Source: an uncultured Pseudomonadota bacterium (GTDB taxonomy: Bacteria; Pseudomonadota; Gammaproteobacteria; Steroidobacterales; Steroidobacteraceae). Taken from it: a stretch of 52,602 nucleotides of DNA. A model generated the notes under the pieces. It made no database searches and was not told the origin of the DNA. It was given only the letters and a program-made list of their open reading frames with translations. A program made the translations under genes and the position numbers. Below are positions 43,793-52,284 of the stretch, piece by piece; positions within the stretch are counted from its first letter, which is position 1; each line of letters starts with the position of its first letter. The DNA lies in contig CAISDJ010000028.1 in assembly GCA_903884105.1 (NCBI GenBank), positions 1-52,602 of the forward strand. Direction: 5' to 3'.

Positions 43793-44248
43793 ATGACAGA
43801 GGTTGTTGCACGAGCACCCATGCTCGAGCTCGAGGTCGAGGTCGGCAAGCCGGTGGATTTTGGCCAGGTTGCGGGTCAGTGCCGGCGATTCATCCCGATC
43901 ACGGGTGGTACGGTCAGGGGCGAGCATCAAGGCACGATCATTCCAGGTGGCGCGGACTGGCAGACGATCGGACCTGACGGCGTGATCGACCTCGAGGCGC
44001 GTTATGGCCTGCTGCTGGATGGGGAGGCCGTGGAGATTCGCTCGACAGGCCTGCGAAGCGGTAGCCCTGAAGCGCTGGCCAAGCTGGCGAGCGGGTCCAT
44101 CCTGCCAGGCAGCGAGTACTACTTTCGAACCACGGTCCGGTTCTACACATCGAGCCTGAAGCTGGGCTTTTTCAACAACCTGTTGGCGATTGCGGTGGGC
44201 GAGCGGTTGCCTACCCATGTGCGCTTGTCCCTGTATCGCGTCCTGTAA
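43793..44248 (+). CDS. DUF3237 protein
   Basis: A 151-residue protein with the family pattern GGTVRGEHQGTIIPGGADWQ (about 39-58) and DLEARYGLLLDGE. DUF3237 proteins form a small beta-barrel and often sit near aromatic-compound oxygenases. ATG at 43793 was chosen because the family starts here; the open frame extends further upstream without support. It lies 13 bases before the flavin monooxygenase gene, pointing to a shared pathway. Confidence 0.8.
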   Translation: MTEVVARAPMLELEVEVGKPVDFGQVAGQCRRFIPITGGTVRGEHQGTIIPGGADWQTIGPDGVIDLEARYGLLLDGEAVEIRSTGLRSGSPEALAKLASGSILPGSEYYFRTTVRFYTSSLKLGFFNNLLAIAVGERLPTHVRLSLYRVL

Positions 44249-44261
44249 AGAAGAAAAGTAA

Positions 44262-45527
44262 ATGGAGCAGCGTTTGCGCATTGCAATTGTAGGTGGCGGC
44301 ATCGTAGGACTTGCGACCGCAATCAGTCTCGCGCGCGTGGGGTTCAAGCCCACAGTGTATGAAGCAGTCAAGAAGCCCGAACCGCTCGGGGTTGGCATCA
44401 ATCTGCTGCCGCATGCGGTTCGCGAACTGACGGAGCTCGGGCTGCTTGCGAAGGCGAGCAAAATTGGCGTCCTGATCGACGAACTCGTCTATCGCATGGA
44501 TGACGGGCGCGTAGTGTGGCGTGAACCGAGGGGCCTTGCCGCCGGATACGACTGGCCGCAGATCGCGATCCATCGGGGCCGCTTCCAGATGCTGTTGCTT
44601 GAGGAGGCGCGCGCGTTGATCGGCGATGACTCGATCCGTTTCGGGCATGCGCTGACGGCGGTGGAGCCTGCTGGCGACGCCGTGACACTGCGGTTCATGG
44701 ACCGGACGACCGGTGCCTCGCTGGGAGATGTCACGGCCGACGTCGTCATCGCGGCGGACGGTATTCACTCCACGATCCGCAAGCAGTTCTATCCAACCGA
44801 AGGTATCCCGAAGTGGAGTGGCGTCTCGCTGTTCCGTGGGGCGACGACAGTGCCGGCCGGCACTGTAGGTCCGACGATGAACTGGACCGGCCACTCGCGG
44901 CAGAAGTTCGTGGGCTACCCGATCAGCGTCGATGAGCAGACGGGAGAGATCCTGTTCAATTTCATCTGCGACATCCAGACTGGCGAGCCCGGCTCGACGC
45001 CGCGCGAAGACTGGAACCGCAAGGTAGATCCGGCGGAGTGGCTCGGCGGCTACGCCAACTGGAAGTGGCCGGGCGTAGATGTCACCGCGGTTGTGAGCAA
45101 GACAACGGACATCTACGAATTCCCGATGGTGGACCGAGACCCGCTGCCGCGCTGGACACACGGCCGCATCACGCTCGCTGGAGATGCCGCGCATCCCATG
45201 TATCCGATCGGTTCCAATGGAGCGACGCAGGGATTGATCGACGCCCGCGCACTCGCGTTCCATCTTGCGACAGCGCCCACGGTCGAGGCTGCGCTCGGCC
45301 GTTACGAAGACGAGCGGCGCGAACCGACCGGCCGCATCGTGCTTGCCAACCGTTCGCTCGGTCCCGACCGCGTGCTCGAGATTGCCCGGGAGCGCGCCCC
45401 TACACCGGGGACAGATATGGAAGGCGTGTTCCCGACTTCCGAGCGCGAAGCGATTTCGCGAGACTACAAGTCACTCGCCGCGTTCAATCCCGTGCAGGTC
45501 AAGGCCAGGAAGAGCTATACGCCGTAG
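44262..45527 (+). CDS. Class A flavin-dependent monooxygenase
   Basis: A 421-residue FAD/NAD(P)H hydroxylase of the salicylate/para-hydroxybenzoate hydroxylase fold. The dinucleotide motif is AIVGGGIVGLATAISLA, the DG motif is VVIAADGIHSTIR, and the GD motif LAGDAAHPMYPIGSNGATQG binds the FAD ribityl chain. It is a complete single-component enzyme. An aromatic or heteroaromatic substrate is likely but not identified. With the DUF3237 gene it forms a two-gene unit, and it borders the scrambled region that starts downstream. Confidence 0.9.
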   Translation: MEQRLRIAIVGGGIVGLATAISLARVGFKPTVYEAVKKPEPLGVGINLLPHAVRELTELGLLAKASKIGVLIDELVYRMDDGRVVWREPRGLAAGYDWPQIAIHRGRFQMLLLEEARALIGDDSIRFGHALTAVEPAGDAVTLRFMDRTTGASLGDVTADVVIAADGIHSTIRKQFYPTEGIPKWSGVSLFRGATTVPAGTVGPTMNWTGHSRQKFVGYPISVDEQTGEILFNFICDIQTGEPGSTPREDWNRKVDPAEWLGGYANWKWPGVDVTAVVSKTTDIYEFPMVDRDPLPRWTHGRITLAGDAAHPMYPIGSNGATQGLIDARALAFHLATAPTVEAALGRYEDERREPTGRIVLANRSLGPDRVLEIARERAPTPGTDMEGVFPTSEREAISRDYKSLAAFNPVQVKARKSYTP

Positions 45528-45985
45528 ACGAAGGCGTAGCGGCAAGATGCCGTTATGCGGCGTGTGGTCGAAGAGGCTGGCTTCAGTGCCGGAGGGGCAT
45601 TGGTGGGCGGCGTCCATTACAACAAGCACTCCCGCCGACGCCAAAAGGTGGGGTTATTGGGGCTGCAGCCGGGGGAGGAAGGGCAGGGTGCTGCTGCGCG
45701 GTATTCCCTCCTGGGCACAAAGGCGCAGGCTGCCTGGAAGCCGGACTACCGTCACTAGGGGATAAGGATCAACGGACCCATTAGGACGGCGCTGGCGGCC
45801 TTGGCCGTGGCAGCTTCTAGCGTGGCTTGCGCGGGCGGGGCACGCGCCGCTCCGGTCACCACGGCGGTTTACACGGCCTACTCAGGGGCGGGTGTCTCCA
45901 CCGCCATTAGCATCACGGGCACGGGTCCGTGTTCCGACAACAGCTGCTCCACCAAACCGACGCTTAAACTTGCCGGAGTCACCCG
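45528..45985. other. Junction stretch with fragments of exported-protein genes
   Basis: No complete gene is seen. A frame at 45555-45758 (67 codons) has no known domain. The stretch 45770-45989 reads as a signal-peptide-like sequence (RTALAALAVAASSVACAGGA) followed by a short mature part, but it has no ATG, GTG or TTG with a ribosome site and stops at the border of the AT-rich gene. It is probably a truncated gene start. Confidence 0.4.
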
Positions 45986-46912
45986 ATGACATTTAATAAC
46001 AGCACCACTATCCAGGAAGCAAAAAAGCCAAGGTGTTTGGTCATTGCATTTAGCCATGCCCTATCTGAACTGCTGGTGGTGAAATCAGTGCGCGCTTATG
46101 CGGATTTACGCGCCAGAGAACTTGGTGCCATCGAGTTGTTGCAAGGCACAACCGAAAGCGGAAATCTCGCGCATCAGTTGGCGGAAATTGCTGCATGGAT
46201 CGATCAGGGTGTTGATGCAATAGTTGCAATGCCTATTGATGCGGCAGCGCTTCAACCTCTGGTTGTTCGGGCCCATGAAAAAGGCATCCGTTTTCTCAGC
46301 TATGCATTTCCGTTGGAAGCGAGTGATGGAATGGCAGGTTTCGACTCTGTTCTCTCCGGTCAGATTTGTGGAGCGGCAGCCGCAGCTTTCATACATGAGC
46401 GATTTCCACATGGCGGAGCACAAGCTCTCGTAGGCGCACTTGAGGCTACACCCCTATTCGCGCCACGTTGGATGGAACCCATTGCCATGATCGAAGCAGC
46501 AGGAGGCAAAGTTGTCACCATTGGAGAGGGCGCTACGGTTGAAGCGGGCCGTCAACAGACAGAAGAAGCACTGCGTTCCTATCCTGATTTGTCAATCGTC
46601 ATCGGCATCAACGATGAATTTGCTGCAGGTGCGGCCCAGGCTTTTGAGGCGGCAGGAAAAGATCCCGCCATGTCCCTCATCTGTGGCCAAGATGGAGCAC
46701 CTGAAGGGTTAAGAGAAATTGCGAAAGGACTTCACTACAAAGGATCCGCTGCCATTTTGTTTGATCAACTGGGCGCGGCTATCATCGATATGTCTATAAA
46801 CGCGATTCAAGGTAAACCCGCCTCGATTAGCATTCCATGCGAGTACGTTTCACTTGATAATCCTGCCCGGCTTGGGGAGCTGATCAAGGCGTTCGGGGAA
46901 GTCGCGCGATAA
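45986..46912 (+). CDS. Signal-less periplasmic-binding-protein-like sugar sensor
   Basis: A 308-residue protein with the fold of type-I periplasmic binding proteins (Peripla_BP_4; ribose-binding-like). Seen are QLAEIAAWIDQGVDAIVAMP, ALQPLVVRAHEKGIRFLSY and IVIGINDEFAAGAAQAFEAAG. Its N-terminus (TFNNSTTIQEAKKPRCLVIA) has no signal peptide and no helix-turn-helix, so it is either cytoplasmic or has lost its leader. The DNA is clearly more AT-rich than all surroundings, and both edges abut truncated genes. This indicates recent transfer. No permease or ATPase partner is present. Confidence 0.8.
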   Translation: MTFNNSTTIQEAKKPRCLVIAFSHALSELLVVKSVRAYADLRARELGAIELLQGTTESGNLAHQLAEIAAWIDQGVDAIVAMPIDAAALQPLVVRAHEKGIRFLSYAFPLEASDGMAGFDSVLSGQICGAAAAAFIHERFPHGGAQALVGALEATPLFAPRWMEPIAMIEAAGGKVVTIGEGATVEAGRQQTEEALRSYPDLSIVIGINDEFAAGAAQAFEAAGKDPAMSLICGQDGAPEGLREIAKGLHYKGSAAILFDQLGAAIIDMSINAIQGKPASISIPCEYVSLDNPARLGELIKAFGEVAR

Positions 46913-46982
46913 TTCGATAGTCGATTGCTTGTGATTGTCATCGCCCGGGCGCTCATGACGCTGGAACTGGGCAAGCTGGCGA

Positions 46983-47150
46983 GGTTGGCCACGCCGCTGC
47001 CGTCATGGCCGGCGGCTTCACGGGCTTCATGTTGGGCACCACCGCCAATGCCATGGCGGTAATGCGAGCCGTCACGGACCGCTATGGTCCGGCGCCACGA
47101 GCCTATCTCGTGGCACCTCTCGTTGGTGCATTCTTCATCGACGTCCGTGG
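46983..47150 (+). pseudogene. Internal/C-terminal fragment of sodium/glutamate symporter gene gltS
   Basis: The plus strand reads VGHAAAVMAGGFTGFMLGTTANA then MAVMRAVTDRYGPAPRAYLV and APLVGAFFID, which matches the conserved C-terminal part of GltS. No start codon context or N-terminal part is present, and the coding breaks off at the IS91-type sequence near 47150, just before the last helix. It is a remnant. Confidence 0.7.
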
Positions 47151-47640
47151 TGCCGTCACGGTACGGGGGTTTCAGGCGGTACCGAACGTGGCCCTGTGTC
47201 GTTAACGACAACCGTTCGGTCGATACCGCCCGGCGCGTGATATAAGGGCCTAGGCGCTCTAACTTCTCGCGTTGGTGTGGTTCGCTCGCTACCCCGGCGT
47301 GCAATGAGAACACGGCTGGTTTCGCGGCCGTGCTGTTGTTGTCTTCTGCGGCGACTGCCGGCACCGTCTGCAAGGTAAATACTTTGCGGCCCTGCTGAGG
47401 ACCGAGCGCAATGCGGTAGGTAATCGAATGCCCCAAAGAGATCGACGATGCCGGCATCGTCGGGCGAGTCCAACGTCAGAAAGCTGTTTTCCAAGTCCCG
47501 CACCAGCAGTCCTTGGCGTTCGAGCGCACGCGCGACCCGCTGGCTGATGACGCGTACCAACTTCTCAAGGGCGTCTACCGTCGGTGGTGGCACCCGGCGA
47601 AAGATCAACCGCTCGCCGCTCGTTTCTTTTCGTTCAGAAT
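47145..47640 (-). pseudogene. Frameshifted IS91-family transposase fragment
   Basis: Minus-strand pieces in two frames match the C-terminal half of IS91-type transposases. RLIFRRVPPPTVDALEKLV and ALERQGLLVRDLENSFLTLD lie in one frame (47606-47455). LGHSITYRIALGPQQGRKVF, SLHAGVASEPHQREKLERL and RYRLKPPYRDGTT lie in the next (47440-47148). The frame changes near 47455, and the sequence ends abruptly after PYRDGTT where the usual DFIARLAALVP block should follow. It is therefore broken at both ends and inactive. Confidence 0.75.
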
Positions 47641-47736
47641 CCGATCCGGCGCGTGATGCCGACATCTTGCGCACGCCGACCACCGTCCCGACAGTGACGC
47701 CAGTGCCCAGCCACACCGAGCCCCAGGAGACATTTC

Positions 47737-50520
47737 ATAAAGCCATCAGCCCCCACGCGCAGTCCGGGTCTGTCCCGCCGGCGCGCTGCCCTGCGCATCA
47801 GCCCCATCGCGGCGGCTTGTTCCAGCATGCTCCTCGCAGCAGGCCCGGCGCAGGCGCAGTCGACGTCCGACAACGCGCAGACCGTGGTCGTCACGGGCAT
47901 CCGGCGCGCGATCGAGACCTCGGTGGCCACCAAGCGCAACTCGGACTCGATCGTCGAGGCCATCTCGGCCGAGGACATCGGCAAGCTGCCCGACGTCAGC
48001 ATCGCCGAGTCGCTGGCCCGCCTGCCCGGCCTCGCTGGCCAGCGTGTGGCCGGTCGCGCCCAGGTGATCCAGATCCGTGGCCTGTCGCCCGACTTTGCCG
48101 GCACGCTGCTCAACGGCCGCCAGCAGGTCACCACCGGCGACAACCGTTCGGTCGAGTATGACCAGTTCCCGTCGGAGCTGATCAACGCCGCCACCGTTTA
48201 CAAGACCCCGGACGCCTCGCTGATCGGCCAGGGCCTGTCGGGCACCGTTAACCTGCGGACCATCCGTCCGCTCGACATCACCGGCCGCCGCGCTTCGTGG
48301 AACGCGCGCCTGGAGTCCAACTCGAACGGCGCACTCAATGCCAACACCAGCGGCAACGGCAACCGCTTCAGCGCCTCGTACGTTGACCAGTTTGCGGACC
48401 GCACCGTCGGCATCGCGCTGGGCTTTGCCCACCTCGACTCGCCGGGCCAGGAACTGCACTACAAGGCCTGGGGCTTCTCGACCAACGACACCACGCGCGA
48501 CTGCGTTGCCAACCCCGAATGGGGCTGCGGCCCGGTCACCGGCGTGCCCGCCGGTGGCACCTTCCTGAACGGCTTCGAGGCCACGGCGGTCTCGCGCAAG
48601 CAGACCCGCGACGGCTTCATGGGCGTGCTGGAGTACCAGCCGAGCAAGGACCTGCACAGCACGGTCGACCTGTACTACTCGAAGTTCAAGAAGGACGAAT
48701 CGATGCGCGGCCTGATGGGCGGCATCGGCGACAACTGGGGCGGCCTGGCCGGGGCGGCCTTCAGCAACCTGACCACCGTGCCGGTGGGTGGCAGCACCAC
48801 CCTGGTCACGTCGGCCACCGTAGCCGCCGTGCCCAACCTGGTGCTGCGCAACGACCTGAACACCCGCGACGACGAACTGAAGTCGTTGGGCTGGAACACC
48901 GAGGCCAAGTTCGCCGGCGGCTGGACCGCGGTGGCCGACCTCAGCTACTCCAGCGCCAAGCGCGAAGAGAACGTCATCGAGACCTATGCCGGCCTCAACC
49001 CGGAGCTGACCACCCTCAAGATGGTGGTGCCCACCGGCAGCGGCTTCCCGACGCTCACGCCCGACCTGAACTTCGCCGACATGGCGTCGGTCAAGCTCAG
49101 CGACCCGGCCGGCTGGGGCCACGACGGTCTGTGGAAGAAGCCCAAGGTCAGGGACGAGATCAAGGCGCTCAACCTGATGGCCAAGAAGGACCTGCCCGGC
49201 GCCTTCAGCGGCGTGGACTTCGGCGTCAACTACACGACGCGGGAGAAGGACCGCGAGATGAACGAACTGGCGGCCGACCTGAAGAACGGGCGCTCGGCCA
49301 TCGTGATCCCGGCCAGCGTCGCGCAGCCACCGACTTCGCTCGGCTTTGCCGGCATCCCCGGCGTGGCGGCCTATGACGTGATGGGCGCGCTGAACTCGCT
49401 GTATGACCTGAACTCCCAGGCGGTCGACCAGATCATCAATCGCAACTACGAGGTCAGTGAAAAGGTCAGCACGGCCTTCGCCAAGCTGGGCATCGACACC
49501 CGCCTCGGCGGCATCCCGGTGCGCGGCAACCTCGGCGTGCAGTTCGTGCACACCGACCAAAGCTCGCACGGCTGGTCCAAGCTCAGCGGTGTCTTCTCGG
49601 AAGTCACCCGCGGCACGGCCTACACCGATGTGTTGCCCAGCCTGAACCTGAACTTCGACATCGGCGGCGACCGCTACCTGCGCCTGGGCCTGGCCAAGAC
49701 GCTGGCGCGTGGCCGCATGGACGACATGAAAGCCGGCGCCGACGTCAACATCACCAAAGACGCCAGCGGCAAGACGAGTTGGGGTGGCAGCGGTGGCAAC
49801 CCCGAGCTGCAACCCTGGCGCGCCAAATCGTTCGACCTGTCGTTCGAACAGTACATCGGCAAGCGCAGCTATGTGGCGGCCGCAGCGTTCTACAAGGAAC
49901 TGGGAACCTACATCTACACGAAGAACATCGAGACCGACTTCTCGGCCTTCCCGAACACCAGCAACCCGCCCCTGGCCACGCCGGCCAGCCCGCTGGGCAT
50001 CTACTCGACGCCGGCCAATGGCGACGGTGGCAACGTGCACGGCGTCGAGTTGAGCAGTTCGCTGGACGTGGGCCAGGTCAGCAAGGCGCTGGACGGCTTC
50101 GGCGTGACGGCCAGCGTCTCGGTGACGGCCAGCAACGTGCACCCCAATGGCCCGGGCACCTCGGAGAAGCTGCCGGGTCTGTCGGGCACGGCCGCCAACC
50201 TGGCCGCGTACTACGAGCGTGATGGCTTCCAGGTGCGGATCAGCGAGCGCTACCGCTCGGCCTTCCGCGGTGAGATCAACGGCCTGCACAACGACCGCGA
50301 GTTCACCGAGATCCTGGCCGACCGCCTGGTCGATGTGCAGATCGGCTACGAGTTCAACACCGGCGGTTTGAAGGGCCTGTCGGTGCTGCTGCAGGTCAAC
50401 AACCTGACTAACGCGCCGTACGCCACGCGCCAGGGCAATGGCTTCGGCACGGCGGTCGCACCGCTGGAGTACAACAAGTACGGTCGCCAGACCCTGCTGG
50501 GCGTGAACTACAAGTTGTAG
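47737..50520 (+). CDS. TonB-dependent outer-membrane receptor (possible ATA start)
   Basis: A receptor of about 927 residues of the Caulobacter/Xanthomonas TIGR01782-like group. The plug domain contains VVVTGIRRAIETSVATKRNSD, SAEDIGKLPDVSIAESLARLPG and QIRGLSPDFAGTLLNGR. The barrel follows and ends in YNKYGRQTLLGVNYKL with a C-terminal hydrophobic residue. The first ATG in frame (47827) begins inside the signal peptide. An ideal AGGAGA (47725-47730) lies six bases before an in-frame ATA at 47737, giving a full leader KPSAPTRSPGLSRRRAALRI to AQAQ. The start codon may have mutated from ATG. Third codon positions are almost all G or C, unlike neighbouring genes. The ligand is unknown. Confidence 0.85.
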   Translation: MKPSAPTRSPGLSRRRAALRISPIAAACSSMLLAAGPAQAQSTSDNAQTVVVTGIRRAIETSVATKRNSDSIVEAISAEDIGKLPDVSIAESLARLPGLAGQRVAGRAQVIQIRGLSPDFAGTLLNGRQQVTTGDNRSVEYDQFPSELINAATVYKTPDASLIGQGLSGTVNLRTIRPLDITGRRASWNARLESNSNGALNANTSGNGNRFSASYVDQFADRTVGIALGFAHLDSPGQELHYKAWGFSTNDTTRDCVANPEWGCGPVTGVPAGGTFLNGFEATAVSRKQTRDGFMGVLEYQPSKDLHSTVDLYYSKFKKDESMRGLMGGIGDNWGGLAGAAFSNLTTVPVGGSTTLVTSATVAAVPNLVLRNDLNTRDDELKSLGWNTEAKFAGGWTAVADLSYSSAKREENVIETYAGLNPELTTLKMVVPTGSGFPTLTPDLNFADMASVKLSDPAGWGHDGLWKKPKVRDEIKALNLMAKKDLPGAFSGVDFGVNYTTREKDREMNELAADLKNGRSAIVIPASVAQPPTSLGFAGIPGVAAYDVMGALNSLYDLNSQAVDQIINRNYEVSEKVSTAFAKLGIDTRLGGIPVRGNLGVQFVHTDQSSHGWSKLSGVFSEVTRGTAYTDVLPSLNLNFDIGGDRYLRLGLAKTLARGRMDDMKAGADVNITKDASGKTSWGGSGGNPELQPWRAKSFDLSFEQYIGKRSYVAAAAFYKELGTYIYTKNIETDFSAFPNTSNPPLATPASPLGIYSTPANGDGGNVHGVELSSSLDVGQVSKALDGFGVTASVSVTASNVHPNGPGTSEKLPGLSGTAANLAAYYERDGFQVRISERYRSAFRGEINGLHNDREFTEILADRLVDVQIGYEFNTGGLKGLSVLLQVNNLTNAPYATRQGNGFGTAVAPLEYNKYGRQTLLGVNYKL

Positions 50521-50635
50521 TCCGGCTCGCCTGGTGCCCGCACCCCCCTGCCGGGCCGTTCTGGCAGGGGGTGTCTTCTCTTCGTGGCTGTTGCTTGATT
50601 CGGCGCCTGCGCGCCTGGAAGATTCCCTTCGACGT

Positions 50636-50826
50636 GCCACGGTCCATCGCGGTGTTCGCCGTGGCTGGCGCCTTCCACCACCACGATATCGCCCCCTGAA
50701 AACACCCAGTTGAAGCTCGCATAGTGATGGGTGATGCCCTTCAAGGTGCTGCCAACCCCGCCAAACATTTTTTCGATTTCAGCCCGGCCATTGGCCAGGC
50801 CCCATTTCGCGAAGCAGGCCTGCGCG
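50636..50826 (-). pseudogene. SnoaL/NTF2-like protein fragment
   Basis: The minus strand reads FAKWGLANGRAEIEKMFGGV then GSTLKGITHHYASFNWVFSG and GDIVVVEGASHGEHRDGPW, the central part of a SnoaL-like NTF2-fold protein. Both ends are missing. At its upstream end the frame passes directly into an IS3 transposase piece (RLFNVIDE), so it is a chimeric remnant with no start of its own. Confidence 0.65.
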
Positions 50827-51000
50827 CGTTCATCGATCACGTTGAACAGCCGATACTGCGGTCGTCTTGCAACTGGTCGTGCATGAAGTCCATTGACCAC
50901 ATTTGGTTGAGCTCATGCGGCACTGCCAAGGGATCGGGCTTCATCCAGACCATCCGCTGCTTATGAGTCAGTCGCTCTAAGCCTCCTCGGCTTCTTGTCT
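50827..51000 (-). mobile_element. IS3-family orfB fragment
   Basis: Minus-strand reading gives RLTHKQRMVWMKPDPLAVPH then ELNQMWSMDFMHDQLQDDRS, the N-terminal half of an IS3-type integrase domain around its first catalytic Asp (WSMDFM). Frame changes occur on both sides. It is a decayed copy different from the intact element to its right. Confidence 0.7.
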
Positions 51001-51092
51001 CCCTGCCTACGCTCCGGACCTGCTAGCCGATTTTCGGTCCAGTTGATTCTTTGTGAAGATGGCTCTTTGACCGGCCCCGGTAAATCGGGCCA

Positions 51093-51917
51093 CTAGGGTT
51101 GTGAGTTTACGACCCCTGCGAGCTTCGCCCGAACCGCAAATTCCCGAGGCGTCAGACCCTCGAGAGAACGGTGAGGGCGATGCTCATTGTAATCCCATCG
51201 CCACGCATTAATCTTCTCCCTGGCGTCCTCAACGGACTCGAACCAATGGGCGTTCAGGCACTCCTCGCGGAACTTGCCGTTGAAGGATTCCACGATGGCG
51301 TTGTCGGTGGGCTTGCCTCGACGATTGAAATCGATCTGTACCTTGTTTGTGTATGCCCAGAGATCCATCTGTCCTCCTGAGAACTCCGAGCCGTTATCGC
51401 AGGAAAGGCGCTGCGGTAACCCACGTTCGTAGCTGAGTTGCTTCATCACTGTCACGACGTGCTCAGCCCGAAGACTGAAGCCGACCTCGATGGCCAAGCA
51501 TTCGCGTGTAAATAGATCGACCACGGTCAGCGTCCGGATCTTCCGGCCGTCGGCCAGCTGATCTGCCACAAAATCCATGCCCCAGACCTCGTTGGGTCCG
51601 CAGGCGGGACGCTTGAGGAGTCGGTGCGCTGCCGACACATGCCGCCATGGCCGCTTGCGACGCAATCCGAGGTTTTCCTCGCAGTAAACACGATAGAACC
51701 GGTTCTTGCCCACCTCCCAGCCCTCCCGTCGCAACAGCACATAGAGGCGTCGATAACCGAACCGAAGACGTACATGGGCAAGCTCGCGTACCCGCTGCCG
51801 CAACGCCGTCAGCGGGTTCATGCGGCTTTGGTAGTAATACATCGAGCGGTGCAGCCGAACGCAGCGACAGGCTTTCCTGTTGCCCACTCCATAGCGACCC
51901 ATCAAGTAGTTGGCCAT
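51093..51917 (-). CDS. IS3-family transposase OrfB
   Basis: The integrase part of the transposase, 274 residues from its first ATG, normally made as a fusion with OrfA by frameshifting at 51945-51951. The catalytic DDE triad is visible: Asp in VWGMDFVAD, Asp in RLSCDNGSEF and Glu in NAIVESFNGKF. The HTH_21 region is at the N-terminus (RRLYVLLRREGWEVGKNR). All catalytic residues are intact, so the element is probably active. Confidence 0.92.
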   Translation of the reverse strand: MANYLMGRYGVGNRKACRCVRLHRSMYYYQSRMNPLTALRQRVRELAHVRLRFGYRRLYVLLRREGWEVGKNRFYRVYCEENLGLRRKRPWRHVSAAHRLLKRPACGPNEVWGMDFVADQLADGRKIRTLTVVDLFTRECLAIEVGFSLRAEHVVTVMKQLSYERGLPQRLSCDNGSEFSGGQMDLWAYTNKVQIDFNRRGKPTDNAIVESFNGKFREECLNAHWFESVEDAREKINAWRWDYNEHRPHRSLEGLTPREFAVRAKLAGVVNSQP

Positions 51918-51937
51918 CTCGCGCTTCTTGACGGGCT

Positions 51938-52204
51938 TCAGAACTTTTTTTGAAGGACGTCCTGCAGCATGACCTTGTCCAGGGACAGGTCAGCTACCAG
52001 CCGCTTGAGCTTGACGTTCTCCTCCCGTAGCTGCTTGAGCTCCCGGGCCCCGGAGGGATCCATCCCACCGTAGACCTTTCTCCATCGATAGAAGCTCTGC
52101 TCTGAGACACCATGTTGCCTACACAGCTGCTGAACCGGCGTCCCCATCTCTGCCTGCTTCAAAATGCCCGTGATCTGCTCGACCGAAAACCGCTTCCTCT
52201 TCAC
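51938..52204 (-). CDS. IS3-family transposase OrfA
   Basis: An 88-residue DNA-binding protein. The helix-turn-helix lies at about 19-40 ([21 protein letters not shown]), followed by a leucine-zipper region ([19 protein letters not shown]). GTG at 52204 begins [10 protein letters not shown], the usual start in this group; the frame stays open to 52243 within the right end of the element. The slippery A7 sits eight codons or fewer before its stop. Confidence 0.88.
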   Translation of the reverse strand: MKRKRFSVEQITGILKQAEMGTPVQQLCRQHGVSEQSFYRWRKVYGGMDPSGARELKQLREENVKLKRLVADLSLDKVMLQDVLQKKF

Positions 52205-52284
52205 GACAAAACCGCCGTCTTCCTGGAGCCAATTTTGTCGCAAACTTCACTTCCAAGGTGGTCCGATTTATTAGGGGCCGGTCA

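Larger units (their letters stand above)
51068..52284 (-). mobile_element. Complete IS3-family (IS407-group-like) insertion sequence
   Basis: A 1217-bp element. The left end starts TGACCGGCCCC (51068) and the right end is its complement (GGGGCCGGTCA ending 52284); the similarity continues imperfectly for about 38 bases (TAAATCGG and CCAC shared). It carries orfA (51938-52204) and orfB (51093-51917) on the minus strand. A run of seven T at 51945-51951 (A7 on the coding strand, followed by G) is a slippery site where a -1 shift would fuse OrfA to OrfB. Only three bases (CTT) repeat at the flanks, which could be chance. Confidence 0.9.

Noticed and set aside
47746-50640. A 964-codon open frame on the minus strand
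   Set aside because: It is the antisense shadow of the TonB receptor. Codons ending almost only in G or C leave the opposite strand free of stops. Its translation is Arg/Val/Ala/His-rich without domains.
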